Under the pieces are notes generated by a model that saw only the letters and a program-made list of their open reading frames with translations, did not search any database and was not told the origin of the DNA. From the NCBI GenBank assembly GCA_037576195.1, contig CM075103.1, positions 7,068,001 through 7,132,000 of the forward strand: a stretch of 64,000 bases of DNA, written 5' to 3'. This DNA is from Phytoseiulus persimilis (lineage: Eukaryota; Arthropoda; Arachnida; Mesostigmata; Phytoseiidae). This document shows positions 24,089-33,911 of this stretch, piece after piece. The position numbers and the translations under genes were made by a program. Positions within the stretch are counted from its first letter, which is position 1. The number at the start of each line of letters is the position of its first letter.

Positions 24089-24244
24089 GATGTTCGCTCC
24101 AAACTTGGTCTATTTTTTCCCAAGACTGACATCGTTACATGTGCGCTGATGGGAGCGAAGAGCTCCAAGGCATACCGGGAAGTCCTGCAGGCCATCAATC
24201 GTGAGCTGCCTCAGCTAACTGTGACGAACTACTGTGTAACCTGA
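24089..24244 (+). mobile_element. Possible MULE transposase fragment
   Basis: A 51-codon frame ending in TGA, preceded by an acceptor-like CTCAG. The peptide has KTDIVTCALMGAKSSKAYRE followed by VLQAINRELPQL. This is the pattern of the MULE transposase core, where a Leu-Met-x-x-Lys stretch is followed by an aromatic-x-x-Val-Leu helix before the second catalytic Asp. The next motif (acidic DFE) is missing, so it is a relic if the reading is right. The similarity is short. Confidence 0.35.
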
Positions 24245-24559
24245 AGTAGGGTCCACCTGTATGGGGGGTCCGCCTGATGTATCGGTCCAGCTTCTTTGGG
24301 TACCGATTTTGAAGTGACCTGCGTAGTGGGTCCGATTCTCCGGCCTCCAGAGTAGGAAGACTTTGCGATTCTCTCCGCACTATTCTTTCTAGAGATTCAG
24401 AGACCAGGAATAGGGTTGAGGGATGGGAGCATCATTTACATCAGTATGTGAATCGGGCGGCTCGTTGACGTTCGGATATCGGGCTGCGCATAATCTTCGT
24501 TCGAGCTGAATCGCACCGCTCTCGGCCGAAAACGGGGCTGAGAAACGCAAAGGAATCTC

Positions 24560-24760
24560 GCTCCAGACTCCGGTATCAGCAAAGAGCAAGTGTAGAGGAT
24601 CCTGAGACATCGAAAGAGTGTGGGATGGTAGGTTGAAGGGAAGGCTTGAGAGGCAAGGGCATTCCAAAGGCGAGGTGTGCGAGGGAAGAAGGTAGAGTTG
24701 AACTGAGCAGAGCGATGAACCATGATTGTGAATAATTGGACGAAATATGGGTGTTGTTTG
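24560..24760 (-). mobile_element. LINE ORF2 C-terminal tail relic
   Basis: The minus-strand frame contains FNSTFFPRTPRLWNALAS, which follows the SFFPRT(I/V)xxWNxLP pattern found at the end of many Jockey/CR1-like LINE reverse transcriptase polyproteins. Surrounding frames are interrupted. This is a short relic. Confidence 0.4.
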
Positions 24761-25009
24761 GCACTACGCCTGGGCACACGGACGGGGACCGAGAGGGGAG
24801 GAACGAACATCTTCCATGGAAGTATCAGTAGAATAGACAGAGGTCGTCGACCTTGCGTCGGAAAGACAAGGTTTCGAAGGAGTAGGACAGGGTCTCATCG
24901 CCAATGAAGCGAACAGCACGCTTTCGTAAGGAGGGGTATGAAGGGACGATGTGATAGTGCCATATTCGGGAGGAGAGAGACACCTCACATTGAGACAGCT
25001 GACGAGGGA

Positions 25010-25645
25010 GTCAATTTGTTGTTGTCGAAAGAAATGTCGAGAGATGTGGGACGGGTTTCCTTCGAGAAATCGAGTCATGATTGGTTCCGAAAAGTGACCG
25101 CGAAACACATCCCGGTAAGTGGGAGGATGATCCAGGAAAAAGCGAGATCTTTTGCGGGAGGAAATGGAGCTCAAGGTTCCTCAGGGAGCAATGGCTGGCT
25201 GGAGAGCTCTCGCAAGATACACAACATTGTTCACAAGCCCTCTGCGGTGAAACGGAAGACGTGGACGGAAACGTCGTCAGCGACTGGATCACGAGATTGC
25301 CTGATGTGATCGGAGAGTATGATACGAGAGACATATTCGACGTGGATGAGACTGGGTTGTTCTTCAGACCGCTTCCCAACAAATCGGTCGTTCAGAGAGT
25401 CTATGAATGTCGTGGCGGGAAATCGGCTGAGGACCGGCTCTCTATAGCTTTCTGTTGTAGTGCGACGGGCGAGAAATTCCAGACCTCGGCGATTCGGAAA
25501 TCGCTGACTCCCCGCTGCTTGAAGGGCTGGGACGTGAAGCTCATCGGGGTGTACTAGGAAGCCAAAGCGCAGGCTTAGACGACGACCTCCATCTTTGAAC
25601 GCTGGCTCAATAAGTTCAGCGAGCAGTTGCTGAATCGACCGAATG
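25010..25645 (+). mobile_element. Tigger/pogo transposase relic
   Basis: The peptide spans two frames with at least one shift near 25250. The upstream part has a CENP-B-type DNA-binding tail (DWFRKVTAKHIPVSGRMIQ, then SNGWLE..RKIHNI). The downstream part has the DDE_1 catalytic core: IFDVDETGLFF with the first catalytic Asp, then ECRGGKSAEDRLSIAFCC. After a stop the frame resumes TSIFERWLNKFSEQLLN, the stretch before the second catalytic Asp. Frameshift and stops make it inactive. I found no terminal repeats. Confidence 0.8.
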
Positions 25646-25650
25646 GCTGA

Positions 25651-27230
25651 CGGATATCAAGTTGGCTAGGAAAGCCGTGAAGTGGTCATGGGATTTCGCG
25701 GAAGGAGTGCTGTTGGGTCCGTTCGAATTCCGCGCTCTGGAAGCGCTTCTGGAACGTTGTGCATTTTCATAATAGACACAGTCGGCCATGGTGCGCGAGA
25801 ACGGACGAACCGGTGCATTCAACGCTCTCCAGGGCCACAGTCAACAATTCTGTTGACGAAGATGCGTATTGAAACTATGTGGGCGTGCCTGTGACCACTG
25901 ATTCAAGCTCTGTGACGCCGAAATTTACAGCTCCGGTGACTTCAGTTCAATTTCAAAGCACGATGCCACACTCTGCGTTGACCCTAAACCCAATTCTCGC
26001 GAGGGTCGCGGCATTCTCGGAATCAAGGCCGAGCACGAACGATGGTCACTTTCGGTTCCAAGGATCGAGTTTCGGAAAACACGTCAGCACGCTGGTGAAA
26101 CACTGGCGAAAGCCGTCCACGAAGCCTTGGTGAGGGTGGAGCTGGAAACTAATAAAACTGAACAGTGCATCTCAGGACCCGAGGATCCTTCCGTACGTCA
26201 ATCGATCCTGACGAAAACGACGATATTCAGGGATTTGGCAGAAGCCTTCTGTCTGGCGCAACACCTTTTCGTCCTGTTCCATCACTTGAACTCATTGAAT
26301 CTGATTTTACTGGACTTTTAAGTCGAGAATCATCGTGTTTCATGAGGTTCGGAGAATTTCGTCGAATGCTTCCAGATCACCCCATTCACCCGAACGACTT
26401 TCAGCCAAGTACCGCTACTGGGCCGAATTTTCAGCCCGCTTCGTACGCTGAAATGAATGATGCGCTCGTATCCCACGAACGGGGCAGAAAGAAACTTCGA
26501 TTGAACCTGATAGGTCAGCAGTCGATTCCAGTGTCCATCGGCAAACGCTGGGTAAGCACATTGCCGAAGGGCTGGACTTCTCAACTTCCATCGTATCTTC
26601 AGAATAAAGGTCAGAACATCGGAGTCTCGTCATACGAAGTATCCTAGTCTGAGCAAACCAGGAATCTGTTGGACTTCTTAGACGAGAATCAAATCATTCA
26701 AAAGGTCAAAGTTGCGGACTGGGTCCACCTTATGGTCCTGGCTCCCCGAGCTCAAGCCTGAAAAGTGCGGGTTGGCGGCAATTTTGAGCCCGGAATCAAC
26801 AGGTTCATCAAAATTGACAAATATCCGTTGAGAAACATTCGTCACGCCTCAGACATCATGGAAAACGGTCGTACCTTCACGAAGCACAAGAGGAATACCG
26901 CCAAGGAAGTTGTCATTCCAATCCTCTCAGCTTGTGACGTTGTACATGGCCTTCACCCCAGACCGGCTGAAGCTAGATCCCGTATTTGACTACAGTCGAC
27001 AAACGCGAGGGGCAACTGATGGACTCGGGGATGGGACCGAACGATTGTCCGAAGTTGAAATTTTCCGATCGCGTTATGAACGAGCGCCAGGCTTTCCGTA
27101 ACGAGCGATCGGCTGCTCTAAACTATATAGAGTGGCAACGGCGTTAAAAAATCGGAGAGGGATGACGGTCTGGCATGCCTCTGAGCGACTGTTGCTGAGG
27201 TACACACGGAAAATGCGGAACTCTAAGAGG
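25651..27230. other. Transposon-rich stretch, no recognised gene
   Basis: About 1.6 kb after the Tigger core. The plus-strand frame 26165-26647 (160 codons) is open but has no domain I recognise. Remaining parts of the DNA transposon or of the following LINE are the likeliest content. Confidence 0.3.
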
Positions 27231-28350
27231 AGTTGAAGCGGGCCATCGGTATAAATCCTGTACTGCATAGAACGCCACCGCCCAAAGAGGTCTACCCGGG
27301 ACCGATTTTCATGGTGGTTGAAGATCGGCAATGTGCCGATCTGATACCGGCGGAAATGAGCTCATACAGGATGCTCAACCGACACAATGGGCTGAACTCG
27401 CGGGTGTTCCCAGTGACCTCCATTGCAAAACTTTGCAAGAAGGCGAAGGTAGAGCTGGAGAAACCTGGGATCACCTGTGCGGCTACAGTCATGGTGTGGG
27501 GTGGGCAGGGGGTATTCAGAGAGGCCTCCTACGACAGGAGAGAAGCCGTATCGGAGGCACAGCGAGCATTATCCGACCCGAGTAAACACCCGAAGGTCAA
27601 CAAACTGATCTACACTTCATTTTACGTAGATCCAAAAATCTATGTCCACTCGGTGTTCATAGACGAGTTGTTGACCGCGCTGGAGAATGAGATCGAGACG
27701 ATCGATCTCAGATATATCTCCGAACGCCACCCCATCAATGACAGAGGGGGGTCGGACTAAGACTGGGGCGATCGAGGCTACGTTGAGGATACGCCGTCGA
27801 ATAGGCGAGGGTCTCAACCTAGCCCCGGTGGAGATCGATAAGATCTTATCCGAGAGCGGAACAAGGTTGGCGAAGGGAAAGCCGGAACCGACGGAAGACA
27901 AGATCGAGGAGGAGGTCCCTTCGACCTCGTCAGAAACTCGACGGAACGTACTTCCTCCAGCGAGACCCGGACCCTCCAGAGAGTCGCCGGGCCCCTCAAA
28001 CAACCTTGGGCCCCGGGAAGCTTCAGAGAACCCCGAAGGAACGCCAACCTCAAACCCCCCCCCGCCCTCAGGGAGCGGGGAAAAAGAGAAATGTTGGTCA
28101 CTTCTCTCTCGAAGGGGCCTGCAGCAACCGGAAAAAGGTTAAGCCACAGGGACCAAAAAGGGGAGAACCGAAAACCGACCGAAGCGACGTGGAAGGAGTG
28201 TAAAGCTCAACCGCCAACTTCCACGGCCAAGAGGAAGGCAAGCAAGGACGAGGACAGCACCGAGCTATCCAAAGCCCTTGAACAATTCTCTGGACAACCG
28301 CCATCCTAACCAAAGCGCCCCCCTAGAGGCCACCACCGAAAGTGGGCAAA
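27231..28350 (+). mobile_element. LINE ORF1-like region, broken
   Basis: Several plus-strand frames in succession (27233-27760, 27687-28142, 28006-28309) carry Pro/Ser/Lys/Glu-rich, low-complexity protein with frameshifts between them. They lie directly before a LINE endonuclease domain in the same orientation. Position and composition fit ORF1 of a non-LTR retrotransposon; there is no sequence signature that proves it. Confidence 0.4.
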
Positions 28351-28374
28351 ATAAATGAATTCTCTCACTCGACA

Positions 28375-28870
28375 ATTGGTGTTTTCAATGTGCAGGGGGT
28401 AAGAACGAAGGGAAATGGGAGAGTCTACGCAGAGAGCTCCTAGAAGAGAAGGATGATGAAATGTCGAACCGATATGACATTCTAATATTATCCGAAACCC
28501 ATCTAATGAACATAGAAGAACCACCTCATATAGAGGAGTTCTCATTCTATGGAAGCAACAGAAAAGGACCCTCTGGTAATAAATCACCCGGCGGAACGGG
28601 TGTCCTCATGCGATCCGCCGTGGGTGACGTACACTGGACCCAGAAAGGGGAAGCTTTCGTTGCTATAGGCACGATTCGTACGATCATTCGAGATAGGGTA
28701 TCGGACGAAAACAAGTTGCTGATTGCGGGGGACATGAATGCCCACATACAACAACTTGACGGGCGAACAGACGGTCGAGGGGAACTCCTAGCAGAGCTAG
28801 CAGAAAAGTACGATCTCACGATCCTGAATCTCTCGGGGAAATGTAGAGGAGAGACCACTCGAAGACAGGG
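28375..28870 (+). mobile_element. LINE endonuclease domain relic
   Basis: The plus-strand frame (one shift early) starts IGVFNVQGVRTKG and continues DILILSETHL, GGTGVLM and KLLIAGDMNAHI, then LAELAEKYDLTILNL. These are the usual APE-type endonuclease motifs of non-LTR retrotransposons (catalytic Glu in SETHL, Asp/Asn in GDMNAH). The C-terminal Ser-Asp-His motif and the reverse transcriptase are missing here: the frame degenerates and a 45-bp repeat array follows. Confidence 0.75.
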
Positions 28871-29008
28871 GGTATCTCATCTACACTCGATTAGGTTATA
28901 CTACCAGCCGGCCTCTGCCCGACTAGTGTCGGCCGCTTTGGGCGGTTGGACGGCGTTCCCTGGCATTGTGGCAGTTTTCTCTCTCTCTCATCACCGGGTC
29001 AGCATCAT

Positions 29009-29253
29009 GGTTTTGGAAAGTACGGTCAGATAGGTCCCGGAATAACCCCTCTCGATTCGAAGAAGTATGGTAAGCCTGGTCGCGAAACCCCGCCCCCCTC
29101 CAGGTTTTAAAAAGTATGGTCAAATTGGTCTCGGAATCAGCCCTTCAGACTTGGAAAAGTAATCGGATCGGTCCCGGAATCACCCCTCCAGATTTGGAAG
29201 AGTATGCTCAGATTGGGCCCAGAATCACACCTCCAGATTTGGAAGAGTATGGT
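29009..29253. repeat. 45-bp tandem repeat, array A
   Basis: About five and a half imperfect units of a 45-base repeat whose core reads TTGGTCCCGGAATCACCCC, followed by TCCAGATTTGGAAAAGTATG. The same repeat recurs at 33196-33265 and 34637-34763. Forty-five bases is fifteen codons, and the better copies stay open in frame on both strands. Confidence 0.85.
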
Positions 29254-29307
29254 AATTCTTCCTCTTCCGTACGGGAGCGTGTCTGAGGGGGCAAAAAGGG
29301 CCGGAAA

Positions 29308-29728
29308 ATCATTCGCCCTAGTGCGATGGTCCGGAAAGTGGTTCTCCGTTAGGAGAGACACTGCGGAGGGATTCCACACCGATCCCGTTGCTCCGGATTT
29401 TCTTGGCGAGTGTATCGCTAGCAAGTGGAGGGGTCGAGTACAAAGAGCCGTCTGACTGTCTCTGTCTACATTGGAACTCGACTCCTAGAGTAAAGGCACT
29501 CGGCAGTCCGGGGTCAGTCGGTGGAGGGCAGTCCGCATCATTGGACTGGGGCGAATGAGTTTCCGGACTGGGCTGTCCGACTCGATCCGATTCGTCTCGC
29601 AATCGGCAGTGCGCAGCTGGATATCTCAGCGGAGGGGGTCCGGATCAGCGGAATCGGTTTGGAATCACTAAGCGGGGTCTTACCTCACGGAAAATAACTT
29701 GCCGGACCATCGGACTAGGGCAAATGAT
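29308..29728. repeat. Inverted repeat with 90-bp arms
   Basis: The arms 29308-29397 and 29638-29728 are inverted copies, with ends ATCATT(C/T)GCCCTAGT and ACTAGGGCAAATGAT. The 240-bp centre carries a third, partial copy (near 29525-29565). It could be a small TIR element, but I saw no target duplication. Confidence 0.65.
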
Positions 29729-29913
29729 CGATGGAACGAATCGGAAGAAAAACAGACTGTGAAGCTCGTGAATCACAGGAAGTTTCGCCGCAGTCCCACA
29801 GTGCGTGATCCAGGTCATCACTCGGATGATAAGAACTCCAAAGGAGACTTAAGCGTCAAGGAGAACCACATGGAGAGAGTTCAAGAAAGACGAAGGAATG
29901 ACTCGGTCGATGA

Positions 29914-29926
29914 GGGGGGGGGGGGG
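29914..29926 (+). repeat. Poly(G) run
   Basis: Thirteen consecutive G. A slippage-prone site; its length may be an assembly estimate. Confidence 0.8.
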
Positions 29927-30074
29927 CGGTAAGCCCCAGGTGAGGTGCCATGGAAATCGCGTCTGTTGCGAGAGTGATTCAGCTCTCCCTGGAATACCGA
30001 GATTCATATGGATTTCATAACCCTGAACCGATGTGAAAAGATTTCTCATAAATGTGCTAGCGATCACAGGAACA

Positions 30075-30080
30075 TTTATT
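30075..30080 (-). terminator. Poly(A) signal of PAM2 gene copy 1
   Basis: AATAAA on the minus strand, 35 bp past the stop codon of the gene at 30115-30588. Confidence 0.75.
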
Positions 30081-30114
30081 TTTCTTGATTTCAAACATAT
30101 ACAACAAGGGGTTT

Positions 30115-30588
30115 TCAGTAACAGTACATCCATACTGTCAGCCCGACCTCGTATGTGAAAGCGACTGGTTCCGGGTACGTCGGGACCGAAGCCTGAACGA
30201 GCTGGCGTAGTCTAGGAGCATGAGCGCGGAATTCTGCAACCGCCGCGTCATACTCGTCGACCACGCGCAAAATTTCATCCGGGCTCCCACCATTGACGAA
30301 ATAGAGACCGAGTCTTTCTTGCAGGGACGGGGACTCGGTCTCGAAACTGTCGGGTGACAGCGTCACGTTTGTAATGAAAATTTTGAGCTCAATGAGCATG
30401 TCTTCGGTCCAGGTTTCCAGGTTCTCCCCGCTGTCACAACTTTCTGAGCCCTCTGCTTCGTAGCCCTCCTCCTCCTGGCAAGCATCCGAGGAGCTTGGTG
30501 AGAATTCGCTGGGGATGAACTCCTCAGCGAATGGCGACAGCGAAGAACGGTCGCTGCCGCAGTCCGAGGCGTTTCGAGAACAGTCCAT
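30115..30588 (-). CDS. PAM2-motif protein, PAIP1-like, copy 1
   Basis: One intact exon of 157 codons. Residues 15-26 read SSLSPFAEEFIP, which fits the PAM2 consensus (S-x-L-N/S-P-x-A-x-E-F-x-P) that binds the MLLE domain of poly(A)-binding protein. An acidic Ser/Glu linker follows. From about residue 65 on, LIELKIFITNVTLSPDSFET and then LQERL..VVDEYDAAVAEF resemble the first helices of the PAIP1 MIF4G domain (for comparison, PAIP1 has SFETEIEQFAETL). The protein stops long before a full MIF4G, ending VWMYCY. A TATA box lies 66 bp upstream and AATAAA 35 bp downstream, so it looks like a working gene. A second copy with 26 co-linear N-terminal positions lies at 33912-34376. Function is inferred: a PABP-binding translation modulator or decoy. 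Confidence 0.72.
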   Translation of the reverse strand: MDCSRNASDCGSDRSSLSPFAEEFIPSEFSPSSSDACQEEEGYEAEGSESCDSGENLETWTEDMLIELKIFITNVTLSPDSFETESPSLQERLGLYFVNGGSPDEILRVVDEYDAAVAEFRAHAPRLRQLVQASVPTYPEPVAFTYEVGLTVWMYCY

Positions 30589-30653
30589 TTCTAGAAAGTA
30601 TTGAAGGTTGTCGAATCGATGCTCGAAGATTCAAATCTGAGCCCCAGCAGCCC

Positions 30654-30662
30654 TTTATATAA
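30654..30662 (-). promoter_or_regulatory. TATA box of PAM2 gene copy 1
   Basis: TTATATAAA on the minus strand, 66 bp before the ATG at 30588. This leaves room for a start site about 30 bp downstream and a short leader. Confidence 0.65.
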
Positions 30663-30829
30663 GAGCTTCTCGGTTCTTGTTCTTCTCTCTCCCGTCAGCC
30701 AGCCCCTCCGCCCTCTCTGCCGAGGGGTTCGCTGAGCATCCCGCAATCTCTGGCGATCAACGAAGATACCGGTAAGGTGCACCCCCCGTTTCCGAGAGAC
30801 CCCCAGTCAACCAACCCTATGTACCAGAT

Positions 30830-31064
30830 CAGTGGTTCTCAAAGTGGTCGATATCGACCCTTGGGGGTCGACGGTCGACCGCCAGGGGGTCGATGGCCGA
30901 TCTCCGGTTTACAGAGGTGATGCCGGGGTAGATTCGACCATACTTCTCGGCGTCCACGTAAGTGGATAAAGGGGTCGACGATCGCCCCTTGGGGGACGGC
31001 AGTCCATAAAGTTCAACGAAGTCGCCTAGGGGGTCGATGGTTCAGTGGAGTTTGAGAACCACTG
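30830..31064. mobile_element. hAT-type MITE, 235 bp
   Basis: Perfect 14-bp terminal inverted repeats CAGTGGTTCTCAAA and TTTGAGAACCACTG, a well-known hAT (Charlie/Tip100-like) terminus. The interior has repeated GGGGGTCGA words and no coding frame. The flanking octamers (TACCAGAT and TACTATTA) agree only partly, so the target duplication is eroded or one end is displaced. Confidence 0.82.
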
Positions 31065-31659
31065 TACTATTATAGATTCTTTCAACTATCATCAAACATA
31101 TTATTCTCCAGACGAGCGCAGTTTTCTGTATTCCGATGGTTTCCGAAAACCGTTCTGAGCGACTTTCGTCTTCATTGGGAATATTAAGGAACCTGAGTCG
31201 GAAAGGCTCGACTCAACTCCCGTCGGAGCCGATTTGATTACGATGCCCACCCGGACGAGAATCAATCTGGAAAGTTCATTCTAACAGAATATTCGCTGAT
31301 CGCGGCGGGCGAGACACGGGGCCGCAGGATTCCACCCTCATGCCGGCGAGCTGCGGTTTCCGAAGTCAGAAATCTCGGGTGATAACCCACCGAGAGATTC
31401 CGAGTGCAGATCGATGTTCGGTCAAGGGCGAGGAAAGCCAAGTGAAATTGAACAAAATCAAATCAAAGCGGCGGGTGAAATCCGCCTCGATGGGTACGGC
31501 TTCCGGAAAGCATGAACTCATTTGAGGGAGAGAGGGAGGAATGGCCCCAGACAGAAGTGATTTCCGCGAAGAATTCAGCCGCTCGCCCCCCGACTCTGCG
31601 AGCAACTCAATGTTCGGAGAATCAAAGTCAAATGAGGGGAGGTCAGCATTTTCCGGCCG
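31065..31659. other. Unassigned spacer before LINE fragment
   Basis: About 600 bases without a recognisable gene, between the hAT MITE and the reverse transcriptase relic. Confidence 0.35.
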
Positions 31660-32117
31660 ATAACTGTATTTCCATGTTGTTCACCACCTTTAAGAAGGTC
31701 CTGGTCTCTAGAACCGAGGACTGGATCGAGGAAGGAGAAGCTCTCAGTGAAGTGCAGAATAGTTTCACACCAAGGCGCCGAGGATACGCTGGCTCATTTA
31801 TTTTGACCTCGGCCATCGTATCATTCGGGAGGGAATCAGGAGAGCTGATGTGTTCCTGTTTGTATCGCAAAATAACGGCCTGTCGAATTGAGAGGGAACA
31901 TTTTCAGGAGAAGCTTGAACCTCTTGCAATGAATCCAACATGGATCAATTTACTCAGATTCATGGGCGCACGGAGTTACGTTGTCACACAACTCGATGAA
32001 TCCTCATCAGAAAGATTATGCACACAGAGTGGTCCAAGTCAGGGATGTTCCCCGCCGCCTATTCCCCTCGCGTCATATATCGTTGACATGCTGAGACAAG
32101 ACTCGGCTTCGTGGTAA
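31660..32117 (+). mobile_element. LINE reverse transcriptase relic
   Basis: The plus-strand frame holds FKKVLVSRTEDWIEEGEALS, then EVQNSF (cf. xxQxGF), and near the end LEPLAMNPTWINLLRFMGAR followed by SGPSQGC (cf. SGxxQG). These are motifs 2 to 4 of a LINE reverse transcriptase in the right order. The FADD catalytic motif is not intact; a damaged equivalent (FSDD) occurs at about 32580 in another frame. Same orientation as the endonuclease relic 2.8 kb upstream, so both may come from one element split by later insertions. Confidence 0.7.
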
Positions 32118-33195
32118 AATCTGCACGCGATGTCTCTGTGCGCGATACTCTCCAAACCAAGAGTGGGGGGAAAGAGGTTTGACCCCACAACGAACGAATC
32201 CACGTCGATCAACTGCACGCCCCTGCGCTCAGCCCAAGAGCAATCGAACGATGATCAGAGAGAACAGCGGATGTGGTGTTGCGATATTGGAGGTTTAGTG
32301 TCAGTCATGCGAAGAGAAACTACACAACTAGGGAGCCGAGCTGACAGATCGTCAAAAGCGCAAGAACCTGATCGATGTGAGCAACCGAATCCTTTGTTGT
32401 ACTCTGATGCGTCACTCCAAGGATCTGTCGGAGCAAAGGCAAACACTCAGACGAAGTTTGACGGTAGAAGAGGACAAACAATTCAGGAAAATGCAAGTCG
32501 AGGCTCTGTTTACGACGAAGCACTAGGAAACGGGCTCGTTAGTGGATGTCGTGGGAAGTAGAATTGGACACTGTGATCTTCAGCGATGACAGGGCGTTCG
32601 ACTCAGATGGTTCTAACGGCTTCAAGAATTACTGCCACGATATCTTGGAGAACCTTGATTTTTCTCGGGAAGGCAGTCAGGGGGCGGAGCTGTCATGGTG
32701 TGGGAAGCCGTTATCCGTCGCGTCACCCTTGACCCCTCTTCATCGTCACCTTAATGGAGGGAGGAGATAATTCCTTCAGCCCCGCACTGTATGAGAAGGC
32801 GGTACGTTCTCCGACTGACCTGTCACCGACCGACAGACGACGTCATGTCACTCGTTCTCAGCGTACACGCGGTGCACCATGATCGCCCAAAGGTTCGCAG
32901 TGGATTCCGGTCAGGAGAACAAGCGAGCAAATTAAAACCATTGGAGAATTGATGTGAGAGTGTGCTTTTGATCTTGTCCGCATTTACTTCAGCCGAGTAT
33001 GGGAACCGTGAAGGCTGAAGGAGGCCGTCTCAGAGCGTAGCGGAGACTCACCGAAAACTGCAAGCGACTCTCGCCAACTGACCGGGGCGTAATTCTTAGT
33101 ATATCTAGAGCTGTTCTGATCTGTTCTGTAAGTGTCCCTCAAATTTCACTCGCGGGACACTCTTGTTTCAGCGGTTTGGCTCTGTCGACGATCGT
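32118..33195. other. Decayed LINE and unassigned sequence
   Basis: About 1.1 kb. The first 600 bases probably continue the reverse transcriptase in broken frames; the rest shows nothing I recognise. Confidence 0.3.
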
Positions 33196-33265
33196 ATCAT
33201 GGTAAGATTGGTCCTGAAATCACCCCTCCAGACCTGTGACGCAATGGTCAGATTGGTCTCGGAAT
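33196..33265. repeat. 45-bp repeat, array B
   Basis: About one and a half units of the same repeat as array A (GATTGGTCCTGAAATCACCC, then TCCAGACC, then GATTGGTCTCGGAAT). Confidence 0.75.
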
Positions 33266-33529
33266 GCGACGCAGCGTTTCCCTTCGGAATCGGGAATGTT
33301 TTCGAGCCGACACGAATTTGAGTCTCAATTATCGATTGGTTGCCGTTTCCCCGGGTCCCACTTAAGGTTTCTGATAGGTCATAGGGAACGATTTCGCTCC
33401 ACGAATCGCTGTGTCGTTCCTTCGCGTTGATATTTTGGGATCTTTCGACATTTCTTCGAATACGGACAGCCCGGGGCTCATGTTTCCGGTACAAAAGTTT
33501 CCGATGACACTATCATCGGACCGTACCGG

Positions 33530-33616
33530 CCCAGTACAGCGATTCAATTTCCGTACTTCCTGGTACGGAAATTCATTTTCGCCGCCCCGGTACGGAAAAT
33601 GAATCGCCGTACTGGG
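33530..33616. repeat. Long hairpin
   Basis: Arms 33530-33556 (CCCAGTACAGCGATTCAATT, then TCCGTAC) and 33590-33616 are 27-base inverted copies with two mismatches, separated by 33 bases. The loop itself repeats GTACGGAAATTCATTTTC, related to the arms. This could fold as RNA or cruciform, or be a relic of a palindromic element. Confidence 0.7.
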
Positions 33617-33911
33617 GTTGCTTACTCCGTACTACGGAATATGATGTCTAGATGTCAGCGTCACATTCTTGATGAAGACCCTGAGTCCATGATCACCTTT
33701 CCATTCCTACAGAAGTCCATCATAACGGTATACTCGAAAGTTGCTAGAGATCGCGGAATGCTGGGTGAAGCCTCGGTAGAGGGGGCAGAGCCCATGCTCA
33801 GTGAGGGAGAGAGAGACGCGAAAGAAGCGGAGTTCGCCTTAAGAAGGGGCTGCACAGGCTTATGCATGAGTCACAAGAGGTACACCTCACAAGGTTCACC
33901 ACTCTTCAAAC

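Noticed and set aside
29914-29926. G13 run as possible assembly gap or regulatory G4
   Set aside because: A single homopolymer with no other G-tracts close by gives no support for either.
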